Shown here piece after piece: positions 1-5,330 of a stretch of 5,330 bases of DNA. Each line of letters starts with the position of its first letter. The stretch's first letter is position 1. The position numbers and the translations under genes are program-made. Origin of the DNA: Anaerorudis sp964444915 (lineage in GTDB: Bacteria; Bacteroidota; Bacteroidia; Bacteroidales; Dysgonomonadaceae); assembly GCA_964444915.1 (NCBI GenBank), contig CAYUIY010000108.1, forward strand, positions 1 to 5,330, written 5' to 3'. The notes beneath the pieces are model-generated. The model worked only from the letters and a program-made list of their open reading frames with translations. It made no database searches and was not told the origin of the DNA.

Positions 1-22
1 CGTCCCTTCCGGATTGAAAATA

Positions 23-39
23 AAAAGTCAGAGACTTTT
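23..39 (+). other. Small perfect hairpin ahead of the acyl-CoA synthetase
   Basis: AAAAGTC (23-29) and GACTTTT (33-39) are perfect reverse complements around a 3-base AGA loop, giving a 7-bp stem. It lies 28 bases before ATG 68. It could be the terminator of a gene ending left of the window, with the 3' arm supplying a short T run, or a leader structure. There is no T tract after the stem, so the terminator reading is weak. Confidence 0.
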
Positions 40-67
40 CGGAGTGGACTCATATTATAAATTTCTC

Positions 68-1720
68 ATGATTGAAAAATTCTTAAAACAAACCGAATAC
101 ACTTCTCATCAAGATTTCGTAGAAAACTATCGTATCGAAGTTCCCGAAAACTTTAATTTTGCCTACGATGTTGCCGACGAATGGGCAAAAACCCATCCCA
201 ACAAACGAGCCATCTGCTGGACAAACGATCGCGGCGAACACCGCGACATAACATTCGCCGAGTTGAAGGAGCTATCTGACAAGACAGCTTCTTTTTTTCA
301 ATCCATTGGAATTGGGAAAGGAGACATGGTCATGCTCATTCTCAAAAGAAACCTCGAATTTTGGTACACCATTTTGGCGTTGCACAAGATAGGAGCGGTA
401 GCCATCCCGGCAACCCATCTGCTTACCGACAAAGATATCGTCTATCGCACCAATGCAGCCGACGTTAAAGCGATAGTGGCTTCCGAAGACAAAGAAGTCA
501 TTGATCACGTTGCCAAAGCCCTTCCCCATTCACCCACCGTTGAACATCTTATCGTAAATAGCAAAAATCGATACGAGGGATGGATCAGTCTGCACGAGGG
601 AATAGAAAAAGCTGCCCCTTTCGCAAGACCCGAAAAAGTAAACGAAAACGACGATATCATGCTGTTGTATTTCACATCGGGAACCACCGGTCAGCCCAAA
701 ATGGTTGCCCACAATTTCGCATACCCCTTAGGACATATCACCACCGCCAAATATTGGCACAATTTGCACGAAAACAGCATACACCTTACCGTAGCCGAAA
801 CCGGATGGGCAAAAGCCATATGGGGAAAACTATATGGGCAATGGATTGTAGGAGCATGCGTATTTGTATACGACCACGATGGCAAGTTCATCCCGGCCGA
901 TATGCTCCACATGATTTCGAAATACAACGTCACTTCATTTTGTGCACCTCCCACCATCTATCGCTTTCTGGTACGCGAAGATCTCACAAAATACGACCTT
1001 TCGGCACTCGAATACTGCACTACTGCCGGCGAAGCACTCAATCCATCGGTTTTCGAAACTTTTTACCGACAAACCGGCATTCAAATCAAAGAAGCCTTCG
1101 GACAAACCGAAGCGGCACCTATCATCATCACCTTTCCTTGGCTCGACTCCAAACCCGGCTCGATGGGCGTTCCCAATCCATTATACGATATGAAACTGAT
1201 TAAACCCGATGGGCTACCTGCCGAAGAGGGAGAAGAGGGCGAAATTTGCATCGACACACACGAAGGACATCCCCTAAGCTTGTTCATGGGCTATTATCGC
1301 GACGAAGAACTCACTCGCAAAGCCTATTCCGGACACCTGTATCACACGGGCGATATAGCTTGGCGCGACGAAGACGGCTACTATTGGTTTGTAGGCCGCA
1401 CCGACGACATTATCAAAAGTTCGGGATACCGCATTGGCCCTTTTGAAGTTGAAAGTGCACTGATGACGCATCCTGCTGTTGTGGAATGTGCCGTTACGGG
1501 TGTTCCTGACGACATACGTGGTCAAGTAATAAAAGCTACGATTGTTCTGGCAAATGAATATAAAGGAAAAGAAGGTCCCAAATTAATCAAAGAAATTCAA
1601 GATCATGTAAAAAGAGTTACCGCTCCCTACAAATATCCGCGTGTTATCGAATTTGTGGATGAGCTGCCTAAAACCATTAGTGGGAAAATACGTCGTGTTG
1701 AGATACGCGAAAAAAAGTAA
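68..1720 (+). CDS. AMP-forming acyl-CoA synthetase (ANL superfamily, medium-chain/acetyl-CoA synthetase-like)
   Basis: Predicted cytoplasmic enzyme that activates a carboxylic acid with ATP to an acyl-adenylate and then forms the acyl-CoA thioester. Numbered from ATG 68 (550 aa), the ANL core motifs are all present: phosphate-binding loop FTSGTTGQPK at about 202-211, TTAGEAL at about 318-324, AFGQTE at about 343-348, YHTGD at about 425-429, the hinge segment GRTDDIIKSSGYR at about 443-455, and the C-terminal PKTISGKIRR with the catalytic lysine near 540. Length and motif order fit a complete enzyme. The frame is open back to a TTG at 14, but ATG 68 gives the usual N-terminus of this family (MIEKFLKQT, then ENFNFAYDVADEWA). 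No good Shine-Dalgarno precedes it, as is common in Bacteroidota. The overall pattern resembles the ACSM/medium-chain group more than classic 650-residue acetyl-CoA synthetase. The acyl chain length is not readable from sequence. It converges on the TPR gene. Confidence 0.
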   Translation: MIEKFLKQTEYTSHQDFVENYRIEVPENFNFAYDVADEWAKTHPNKRAICWTNDRGEHRDITFAELKELSDKTASFFQSIGIGKGDMVMLILKRNLEFWYTILALHKIGAVAIPATHLLTDKDIVYRTNAADVKAIVASEDKEVIDHVAKALPHSPTVEHLIVNSKNRYEGWISLHEGIEKAAPFARPEKVNENDDIMLLYFTSGTTGQPKMVAHNFAYPLGHITTAKYWHNLHENSIHLTVAETGWAKAIWGKLYGQWIVGACVFVYDHDGKFIPADMLHMISKYNVTSFCAPPTIYRFLVREDLTKYDLSALEYCTTAGEALNPSVFETFYRQTGIQIKEAFGQTEAAPIIITFPWLDSKPGSMGVPNPLYDMKLIKPDGLPAEEGEEGEICIDTHEGHPLSLFMGYYRDEELTRKAYSGHLYHTGDIAWRDEDGYYWFVGRTDDIIKSSGYRIGPFEVESALMTHPAVVECAVTGVPDDIRGQVIKATIVLANEYKGKEGPKLIKEIQDHVKRVTAPYKYPRVIEFVDELPKTISGKIRRVEIREKK

Positions 1721-1736
1721 GGGTGTTCATTAGAAG

Positions 1737-2582
1737 TTAGTATGAATTACGTTTGTGTGTTCTGCTTATCCATTCATCTGCTATCACAGCATCGTAGCCC
1801 AACGCTTTTGCTTTTTCGAAATCGGCCTTAGCAGCCACTTTATCGTATTGCATCAACCGAACCCTGCCACGCAGGAAATAAAAATATGGATTTTGTTTCT
1901 CCTTGGGCTCGGCAATCCGCAAATCGGCCGATGCCTTAAACAGCTGTTCCGTGTTCACGTAACACTCTGCACGATTCATATATAATGTCGAGGAAGCGTT
2001 TTCGCTCTCGTCGATAAGCAGCGTATATACTTTTTCGGCAGCCTCCCAATTATCGTCGAGTTTATAAATCAACGCTTTGCTGAGAAGGGAGTACATATCG
2101 TTAGGATCAATTTGCTGCGCTTTCTTGAAATCGACTTCTGCTTTTTCTCTGTTTTTCTCTTCCAGATAAAGCAACCCACGTCGGTAATACGCCTCAATAT
2201 CGTTGGGATCGCGCTGTAAAATGGCATTATAATCGGTCATAGCCTCATCAAACTTTTCCATATCGCACAAAAGCGAAGCCCTGTTATGCAACACCACATT
2301 AGGCTCTGCATACGATGCTAATGCCGCAGTAAACGAAACATACGCATCATTTAGCCTACCGAGCTCACGCTGGATAACTCCCATACTCATAAGCAGCAAG
2401 GCATTATCTTTGTTTGCCGGGTCCATCTGCATCGCTTTTTTTAGCGCATACTCGGCGCTGTCGAGGCGGTTTCGTTCGAGATGATCAATCGATTTATTGA
2501 TCCACTGTTCGTAACTCTGTGCCTCAACCGACAAAAACCCGACCATACCCAACAGAAAAAAACTCAAGAAAAACTTTTTCAT
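1737..2582 (-). CDS. Secreted tetratricopeptide-repeat (TPR) protein
   Basis: A 281-aa protein with a clear Sec signal peptide: MKK, then a hydrophobic stretch to about residue 18, and a likely cleavage near VEA-QS at 21-22. There is no lipobox cysteine, so it is probably soluble in the periplasm or surface-associated. The rest is about seven helix-turn-helix TPR units. They are recognisable by the recurring A/G-Y-F-A pattern and DP(A/N)(N/D) ends, for example NRASLLCDMEKFDEAMTDY, YRRGLLYLEEKNREKAEVDF and FLRGRVRLMQYDKVAAKADF. TPR arrays hold protein partners; the partner here is unknown and no enzyme domain is present. ATG 2582 is the natural start because the signal peptide begins there. 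Its stop is 16 bases from the stop of the convergent acyl-CoA synthetase, and it is transcribed away from the MscS gene. Confidence 0.
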   Translation of the reverse strand: MKKFFLSFFLLGMVGFLSVEAQSYEQWINKSIDHLERNRLDSAEYALKKAMQMDPANKDNALLLMSMGVIQRELGRLNDAYVSFTAALASYAEPNVVLHNRASLLCDMEKFDEAMTDYNAILQRDPNDIEAYYRRGLLYLEEKNREKAEVDFKKAQQIDPNDMYSLLSKALIYKLDDNWEAAEKVYTLLIDESENASSTLYMNRAECYVNTEQLFKASADLRIAEPKEKQNPYFYFLRGRVRLMQYDKVAAKADFEKAKALGYDAVIADEWISRTHKRNSY

Positions 2583-2608
2583 CTCACAAATTATCCTTTT
2601 ATTTACAA

Positions 2609-2616
2609 CAAAATTA
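2609..2616 (-). promoter_or_regulatory. Candidate Bacteroidota -7 promoter box for the TPR gene
   Basis: On the minus strand this reads TAATTTTG, an exact match to TAnnTTTG, the -7 element of the Bacteroidota primary sigma factor. It lies 26 bases ahead of ATG 2582. No clear TTTG -33 element is seen at the usual 19-21 base spacing, so this is a pattern match only, in AT-rich DNA. Confidence 0.
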
Positions 2617-2629
2617 GTACAATTTTGTC

Positions 2630-2637
2630 TACTTTTG
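2630..2637 (+). promoter_or_regulatory. Candidate Bacteroidota -7 promoter box for the MscS gene
   Basis: TACTTTTG matches TAnnTTTG exactly and lies 30 bases before ATG 2668. It overlaps the alternative TTG codon at 2635, which argues that translation starts at 2668. No convincing -33 TTTG is present at the standard spacing. The box sits 13 bases from the divergent box of the TPR gene, so the two promoters would share the same short region. Confidence 0.
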
Positions 2638-2667
2638 CTGTCTCAACTTATTAAAAAAGTAAAAACG

Positions 2668-3483
2668 ATGGACATCAATTTCGAAGAATTAGTAAACAAA
2701 TTCGTCGCCGGCGGCATCAACTTCGCAGGTAAACTATTGCTTGGCCTTCTCATCTTTTTCGTTGGTAAGTGGCTGATCAAAAAAATCATCCAAACCCTCG
2801 ACAAACTCATGACGAAGCGGCAAATAGACATCGCATTGAAAAGTTTTTTGAAAAACGTATTTAATATTCTCTGTTACGCTTTTCTGTTCATTATCATCAT
2901 CAATGTAGTGGGCAAACAAACCGTTTCGCTGGCCGCAATAATCGGGTCGGTCGGATTAGCCATTGGTTTGGCAGTAAAAGACAATCTGGCCAATTTTGCC
3001 GGTGGCATTGTGCTCCTTTTGAATAAACCATTTAAGGGGGGCGACTTCATCGAAGCGCAAAATCTTTCCGGAACCATAAAAAGCGTCGGCATTTTATATA
3101 GCACTCTAACTACCGCCGACAACAAAACCGTTTACATTCCCAACGGTCCGCTCTCAACGGGCAATATTATCAATTACACCACTCAAGGAACAAGAAGAAT
3201 CGACATAATAGTTGGCGTAGAATACGGTACGGATATCGAAAAGGTAAAAACCACACTCCTCGACCTGGCCCGAAATCATCCAAAAGTCTTGCCCGAACCC
3301 GAACCATTGTGCCGCATGACAAAAATAAACGAAAGTTCTCTTGATTTTGTATTGCGTGTATGGGTAAAATCGGAAGATTTCTGGCCAACAACCTTCGATC
3401 TGAACGAAGGAATTTATCGTCAACTCACCCTTAACGGCGTCAAAATTCCCTTCCCGCAACTGACCGTTCATCTGGCCAAATAA
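2668..3483 (+). CDS. Small-conductance mechanosensitive channel, MscS family
   Basis: Inner-membrane channel that opens under membrane tension and releases small solutes during osmotic downshock. Numbered from ATG 2668 it has 271 aa, close to the 286 of E. coli MscS, i.e. the minimal three-helix type. Helices lie at about 19-38, 64-82 and 88-118. The third is the pore helix, with the Gly/Ala-rich run GSVGLAIGLAVKDNLANFAGG. L97 and L101 align with the E. coli pore-constricting leucines L105 and L109. K104-D105 replace Q112-G113, a substitution I believe is common in homologues. The beta-domain signature follows (NKPFKGGDFIE, then VYIPNGPLSTGNIINY), and the C-terminus ends in a short PFPQLTVHL strand. 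The frame is open to a TTG at 2635, but ATG 2668 is preferred because the TTG overlaps a promoter box. It appears to be monocistronic; the next gene starts 109 bases on with its own candidate promoter. Confidence 0.
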   Translation: MDINFEELVNKFVAGGINFAGKLLLGLLIFFVGKWLIKKIIQTLDKLMTKRQIDIALKSFLKNVFNILCYAFLFIIIINVVGKQTVSLAAIIGSVGLAIGLAVKDNLANFAGGIVLLLNKPFKGGDFIEAQNLSGTIKSVGILYSTLTTADNKTVYIPNGPLSTGNIINYTTQGTRRIDIIVGVEYGTDIEKVKTTLLDLARNHPKVLPEPEPLCRMTKINESSLDFVLRVWVKSEDFWPTTFDLNEGIYRQLTLNGVKIPFPQLTVHLAK

Positions 3484-3530
3484 CGCTCGACAAAATAAAA
3501 CACAATGCGGATACAAATAGCAAAATAGGT

Positions 3531-3538
3531 TATATTTG
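3531..3538 (+). promoter_or_regulatory. Candidate Bacteroidota -7 promoter box for cas6
   Basis: TATATTTG is an exact TAnnTTTG match, 54 bases ahead of the cas6 ATG. A -33 TTTG is not evident at 19-21 bases upstream. If it is used, cas6 would be transcribed independently of the channel gene with a leader of roughly 45-50 bases. Confidence 0.
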
Positions 3539-3554
3539 CACACTTCACGGTTGT

Positions 3555-3575
3555 AAAATAAATTTTCGTTATTTT
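3555..3575 (+). other. AT-only hairpin in the cas6 leader
   Basis: AAAATAA (3555-3561) and TTATTTT (3569-3575) are perfect reverse complements around a 7-base loop. The stem has no G-C pair, so it would be weak as RNA. It lies between the candidate promoter and the start codon and might equally be chance in AT-rich DNA. Confidence 0.
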
Positions 3576-3592
3576 CTAATTTAAGCGGGAGA

Positions 3593-4375
3593 ATGAGATT
3601 CAAAATAACTTTAACTATCGATAAACACCCTTTTGGCAATCGGTTACCTTTCAATTACCCATATGAACTGTCGGCGGTGATTTACAAGATTCTTGGCCAT
3701 GCCGACCGCGAATTTTCCCAATGGCTTCACGATAACGGCTTTGCGGCAGACAAAAAGGTATTCAAGCTGTTCGCTTTCTCGCGACTGCAAATTCCGAAAT
3801 TTCGGATTGAAGGCAATTTTCTAGAAATTCTCTCCGACTCGGCCACCTGGTACCTTTCTTTTTTGCCCGAACGCAGTACGCAGGAATTCATTCAAGGCAT
3901 ATTTAAAGAGCAGGAATTTGAATTGGGAAACAGGCAAGCCCGTATCCGGTGCAGGGTACAAAGCATCGAACGGATACCCCCTCCCATCTTTAAAGAAAAC
4001 ATGATGTTTGAAACGCTGTCGCCGATGTGCCTGACGCTGAAGCGCGAAAACGGAACCGACGAATACGTTGCTCCCACCCACCCGATGGCAAAGGAACTGA
4101 TCCTGCAAAATTTGCTCGACAAATACAAAGCTTTCACCGGCAACGATTTTCCCGAAAAAAATGTTGCTTTCGATTTCGAGGTTACCGGCAAGCCTCGTTC
4201 GTCGTTGATAACCATCAAAGCCGACACTCCACAAGAAAGCAAAATTCGCGGCTTTTCGTGTCAATTTACGATGACCGCTCCGGAAGAAATAATGCAAATA
4301 GCCTACAATGGCGGCATCGGAGGCAAAAACAGCCTGGGCTTCGGCATGATCAGAGAAGTGGAAAATGGAAAATGA
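3593..4375 (+). CDS. cas6: Cas6 CRISPR-RNA processing endoribonuclease
   Basis: Predicted metal-independent nuclease that cuts CRISPR precursor RNA within each repeat, giving crRNAs for type I or type III effectors. The 260-aa protein begins with a RAMP-type ferredoxin-like strand (MRFKITLTI) and ends with the diagnostic glycine-rich loop GGIGGKNSLGFGM at about 240-252. From remembered sequence it aligns with Pyrococcus furiosus Cas6 without N-terminal gaps up to the active site: Y31 and H46 fall at the same numbers as the archaeal catalytic Tyr and His, and K54 or K55 is the likely third residue. The archaeal protein also carries GEKNSLGFGMV in its loop. An in-frame stop (3554-3556) precedes ATG 3593 with no other start between. 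GGGAG sits only one base before the ATG, too close for a standard ribosome binding site. No other cas gene is visible: the neighbours are an MscS channel and a pRiA4b ORF-3 protein. The reading frame is intact, so it is probably functional and acting on an array located elsewhere. Confidence 0.
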   Translation: MRFKITLTIDKHPFGNRLPFNYPYELSAVIYKILGHADREFSQWLHDNGFAADKKVFKLFAFSRLQIPKFRIEGNFLEILSDSATWYLSFLPERSTQEFIQGIFKEQEFELGNRQARIRCRVQSIERIPPPIFKENMMFETLSPMCLTLKRENGTDEYVAPTHPMAKELILQNLLDKYKAFTGNDFPEKNVAFDFEVTGKPRSSLITIKADTPQESKIRGFSCQFTMTAPEEIMQIAYNGGIGGKNSLGFGMIREVENGK

Positions 4376-4407
4376 AAAATAGTTTGAACTAAAACCTTAA
4401 ATTTTTT

Positions 4408-4424
4408 ATCAAACTCTCAAGGAG
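4408..4424 (+). other. Hairpin-forming inverted repeat downstream of cas6
   Basis: AAACTC and GAGTTT, separated by TCAAG, form a 6-bp stem with a 5-base loop at roughly 4411-4427, about 35 bases after the cas6 stop. The stem is followed by A-rich rather than T-rich DNA, so it is not a standard intrinsic terminator for cas6, although it may still end or stabilise the transcript. Coordinates are accurate to a few bases. Confidence 0.
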
Positions 4425-4440
4425 TTTAAAAATAAAATCC

Positions 4441-4448
4441 TAAATTTG
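4441..4448 (+). promoter_or_regulatory. Candidate Bacteroidota -7 promoter box for the pRiA4b ORF-3 gene
   Basis: TAAATTTG matches TAnnTTTG exactly, 71 bases before ATG 4520. There is no clear -33 TTTG at the expected distance. If it is used, the leader RNA would contain the inverted repeat at 4465-4495. Confidence 0.
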
Positions 4449-4464
4449 AAGCAATGTAATAAAT

Positions 4465-4495
4465 CAAGTTTTCATAAACAACGTTGTGAAACTTG
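4465..4495. repeat. Nested inverted repeat with central 10-bp palindrome
   Basis: The outer arms CAAGTTTTCA (4465-4474) and TGAAACTTG (4487-4495) pair with a single bulged T. Between them lies the perfect palindrome ACAACGTTGT (4478-4487). The element ends 24 bases before the start of the pRiA4b ORF-3 gene and lies after its candidate promoter box. It could be an operator for a dimeric regulator, a leader hairpin, or a degenerate remnant of a repeat. There is only one copy, so it is not a CRISPR array. Confidence 0.
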
Positions 4496-4519
4496 ACAAA
4501 CAACTAAAAATTCAATCGT

Positions 4520-5137
4520 ATGACTTTTCAATTTAAAATTCAATTACAAAACGTTACCAAACCGCCGGTTTGGCGACGAGTGCTTGTGCCGTCGGAAATT
4601 ACCTTCGAACAGTTTCATTACATCATTCAAGATGCCTTCGGATGGGAGAATGCACACCTGTATGCTTTCTCTCCTTCGGGTTATGGCTCAAGTCCGCGCA
4701 TCGAGATTAACCCGGAAAACAATGCAAATGATTTTTCTTCTTTTCTTTCGAGAAATCCAACTCAATCGATGGACGCCGCAAAAACCAAACTTTCGAGTAT
4801 TTTCAACAGAGAAGGACAATCCTTTACCTACATCTACGATTTTGGTGACGATTGGGTTCACATGATCACATTGGAAAAAATCGACGAAACCGACAACTCT
4901 TCATCGGCAACCTTGTTGAATGGCAAAGGAGCCTGTCCGCCCGAAGACTGCGGCGGACCGTGGGGATATGAAGAATTGAAAGCGGCTATGTCCGACAAAT
5001 CGAATTCAAATCGATCGGAAATATTAGAATGGCTGGGCTTAGATCCCGATGAAGAATGGGACCCCCGAGAATATAATTTTGCCGAAGAAGCTGCAGATTT
5101 TAATTGGAGGTATGAAAATATGTTGAAGAAAAAATAA
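4520..5137 (+). CDS. Plasmid pRiA4b ORF-3-like family protein
   Basis: A 205-aa protein of the pRiA4b ORF-3 family, first named from an Agrobacterium Ri plasmid and also seen as a transposon passenger. Its molecular role is not established. Family hallmarks in order: the N-terminal strand FKIQLQNV followed by KPPVWRRVLVP (about 14-24), a helix with FHYIIQDAFGW (32-42) and HLYAF (46-50), the central YIYDFGDDWVH (104-114), and GKGACPPEDCGGPWGYEEL (135 onward). C139 and C144, perhaps with H114, could form a metal site, but this is inference. The acidic C-terminal part (DPDEEWDPREYNF) is also typical. There is no signal peptide or membrane helix, so it should be cytoplasmic. An in-frame TAA at 4505-4507 precedes ATG 4520, which fixes the start. 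The 144-base gap after cas6 with its own promoter-like box suggests separate transcription. The neighbouring insertion sequence fits the family's mobile habit but is not proof of linkage. Confidence 0.
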   Translation: MTFQFKIQLQNVTKPPVWRRVLVPSEITFEQFHYIIQDAFGWENAHLYAFSPSGYGSSPRIEINPENNANDFSSFLSRNPTQSMDAAKTKLSSIFNREGQSFTYIYDFGDDWVHMITLEKIDETDNSSSATLLNGKGACPPEDCGGPWGYEELKAAMSDKSNSNRSEILEWLGLDPDEEWDPREYNFAEEAADFNWRYENMLKKK

Positions 5138-5155
5138 CCGATACACCGTTCATTT

Positions 5156-5178
5156 ATACTTTTGAAATCAAAAGAGTA
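5156..5178 (+). terminator. Possible terminator hairpin after the pRiA4b ORF-3 gene
   Basis: CTTTTGA (5159-5165) and TCAAAAG (5168-5174) are perfect reverse complements around two bases, and TA on each side can extend the stem past a small bulge. It begins about 20 bases after the stop at 5137, the right place for a terminator. No T tract follows (CTAAAGG), so the call is weak. Confidence 0.
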
Positions 5179-5261
5179 CTAAAGGATATTTGTAAATAGA
5201 TACTATTAGCGACTAGTGGAGTTACTAACTTGCTAGGACAAAAAGTTAAGCATAAAAAGCC

Positions 5262-5269
5262 TACATTTG
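5262..5269 (+). promoter_or_regulatory. Candidate -7 promoter box of the insertion sequence
   Basis: TACATTTG matches TAnnTTTG only 7 bases before the transposase ATG at 5277. If it is used, the transcript would be nearly leaderless, which would fit weak transposase expression. No -33 partner is evident. Confidence 0.
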
Positions 5270-5276
5270 TCAAGGT

Positions 5277-5330
5277 ATGAAAAAACAAAGAACACATTAC
5301 GACAAGGCATTTAAAGAAAATGCTGTCAAA
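5277..5330 (+). CDS. IS3-family transposase OrfA, 5' end only (runs off the window)
   Basis: The first 18 codons of a transposase small subunit: MKKQRTHYDKAFKENAVK. The pattern basic-R-x-Y/F-x-x-x-F-K-x-x-A-V is the start of the helix-turn-helix DNA-binding domain of IS3/IS911-type OrfA, which recognises the terminal inverted repeats. In this family orfA is normally followed by orfB, the DDE integrase-type catalytic subunit, made by -1 frameshifting; that part lies beyond the window. An in-frame TAA at 5253-5255 with no other start codon between fixes ATG 5277. The left terminal inverted repeat should lie within about 5200-5240 but cannot be placed without the right end. Short inverted arms TAACTT (5226-5231) and AAGTTA (5243-5248) occur there. 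Confidence 0.
   Translation, partial: MKKQRTHYDKAFKENAVK

Larger units (their letters stand above)
5200..5330 (+). mobile_element. Left end of an IS3-family insertion sequence (boundary approximate)
   Basis: It is inferred from the truncated OrfA at 5277. IS3 elements usually carry a few tens to about a hundred bases between the left inverted repeat and orfA. The true edge is uncertain: TG dinucleotides at 5216-5217 and 5231-5232 are both possible first bases of an IS3-type end. The rest of the element lies beyond the window. Confidence 0.

Noticed and set aside
1..60. Possible 3' end of an upstream plus-strand gene (stops at 15-17 and 58-60 in two frames)
   Set aside because: Too few codons are present to identify the frame or a product.
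580..1203. A 207-codon plus-strand open frame inside the acyl-CoA synthetase gene
   Set aside because: It lies in a second frame of a strongly conserved enzyme gene, is rich in Arg, His and Ser as out-of-frame reads are, and shows no domain pattern.
3154..3654. A 166-codon minus-strand open frame across the end of the MscS gene and the start of cas6
   Set aside because: It is antisense to two well-supported genes and their gap, and its translation shows no recognisable domain.
3821..4297. A 158-codon minus-strand open frame inside cas6
   Set aside because: It is antisense to the intact Cas6 frame and has no family signature; it is a shadow of cas6 codon use.
4359..4380. Short tandem TGGAAAA-like heptamers at the end of cas6
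   Set aside because: Only about two and a half copies, encoding the last few residues and the stop; this is easily chance in AT-rich DNA.
3593..5137. A cas6 and pRiA4b ORF-3 operon
   Set aside because: The 144-base gap holds a hairpin, a promoter-like box and an inverted repeat, so co-transcription cannot be supported from sequence.
3484..5276. A CRISPR array accompanying cas6
   Set aside because: No directly repeated unit of 25-40 bases with regular spacers is seen in the gaps around cas6; the nested palindrome at 4465-4495 occurs once.

Overview
The window looks like chromosomal DNA from a member of the Bacteroidota, most likely the order Bacteroidales. Three things suggest this. Matches to the Bacteroidota -7 promoter element (TAnnTTTG) stand before most of the genes. 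Purine-rich Shine-Dalgarno sequences at a normal distance are lacking. The acyl-CoA synthetase and the TPR lipid-/periplasm-directed protein read like Bacteroidales proteins. I cannot name a genus from sequence alone.

Left part (1-3483) is housekeeping-like. An AMP-forming acyl-CoA synthetase (+, best start at 68) runs tail-to-tail into a secreted tetratricopeptide-repeat protein (-), with only 16 bases between their stops. That TPR gene is divergent from a small MscS-type mechanosensitive channel (+). The 85-base gap between them holds candidate promoter boxes for both directions. Nothing suggests that these three act in one pathway.

Right part (3484-5330) is accessory-like. A complete Cas6 CRISPR-RNA endoribonuclease, with its predicted catalytic Tyr and His and its glycine-rich RNA-binding loop intact, stands alone: no other cas gene and no CRISPR array is visible in the window. 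It is followed by a pRiA4b ORF-3-family protein (a domain known from plasmids and transposon passengers), preceded by its own intergenic region with a nested palindrome. At the right edge are the first 18 codons of an IS3-family transposase OrfA, so an insertion sequence begins close to 5277 and continues beyond the window.

All intergenic gaps are under 150 bases. The most notable point is the solitary cas6 placed between a core channel gene and a mobile-element-associated pair. It may serve a CRISPR array elsewhere on the genome, or the rest of its locus may lie beyond the insertion sequence. No clearly new system can be claimed from the sequence alone.
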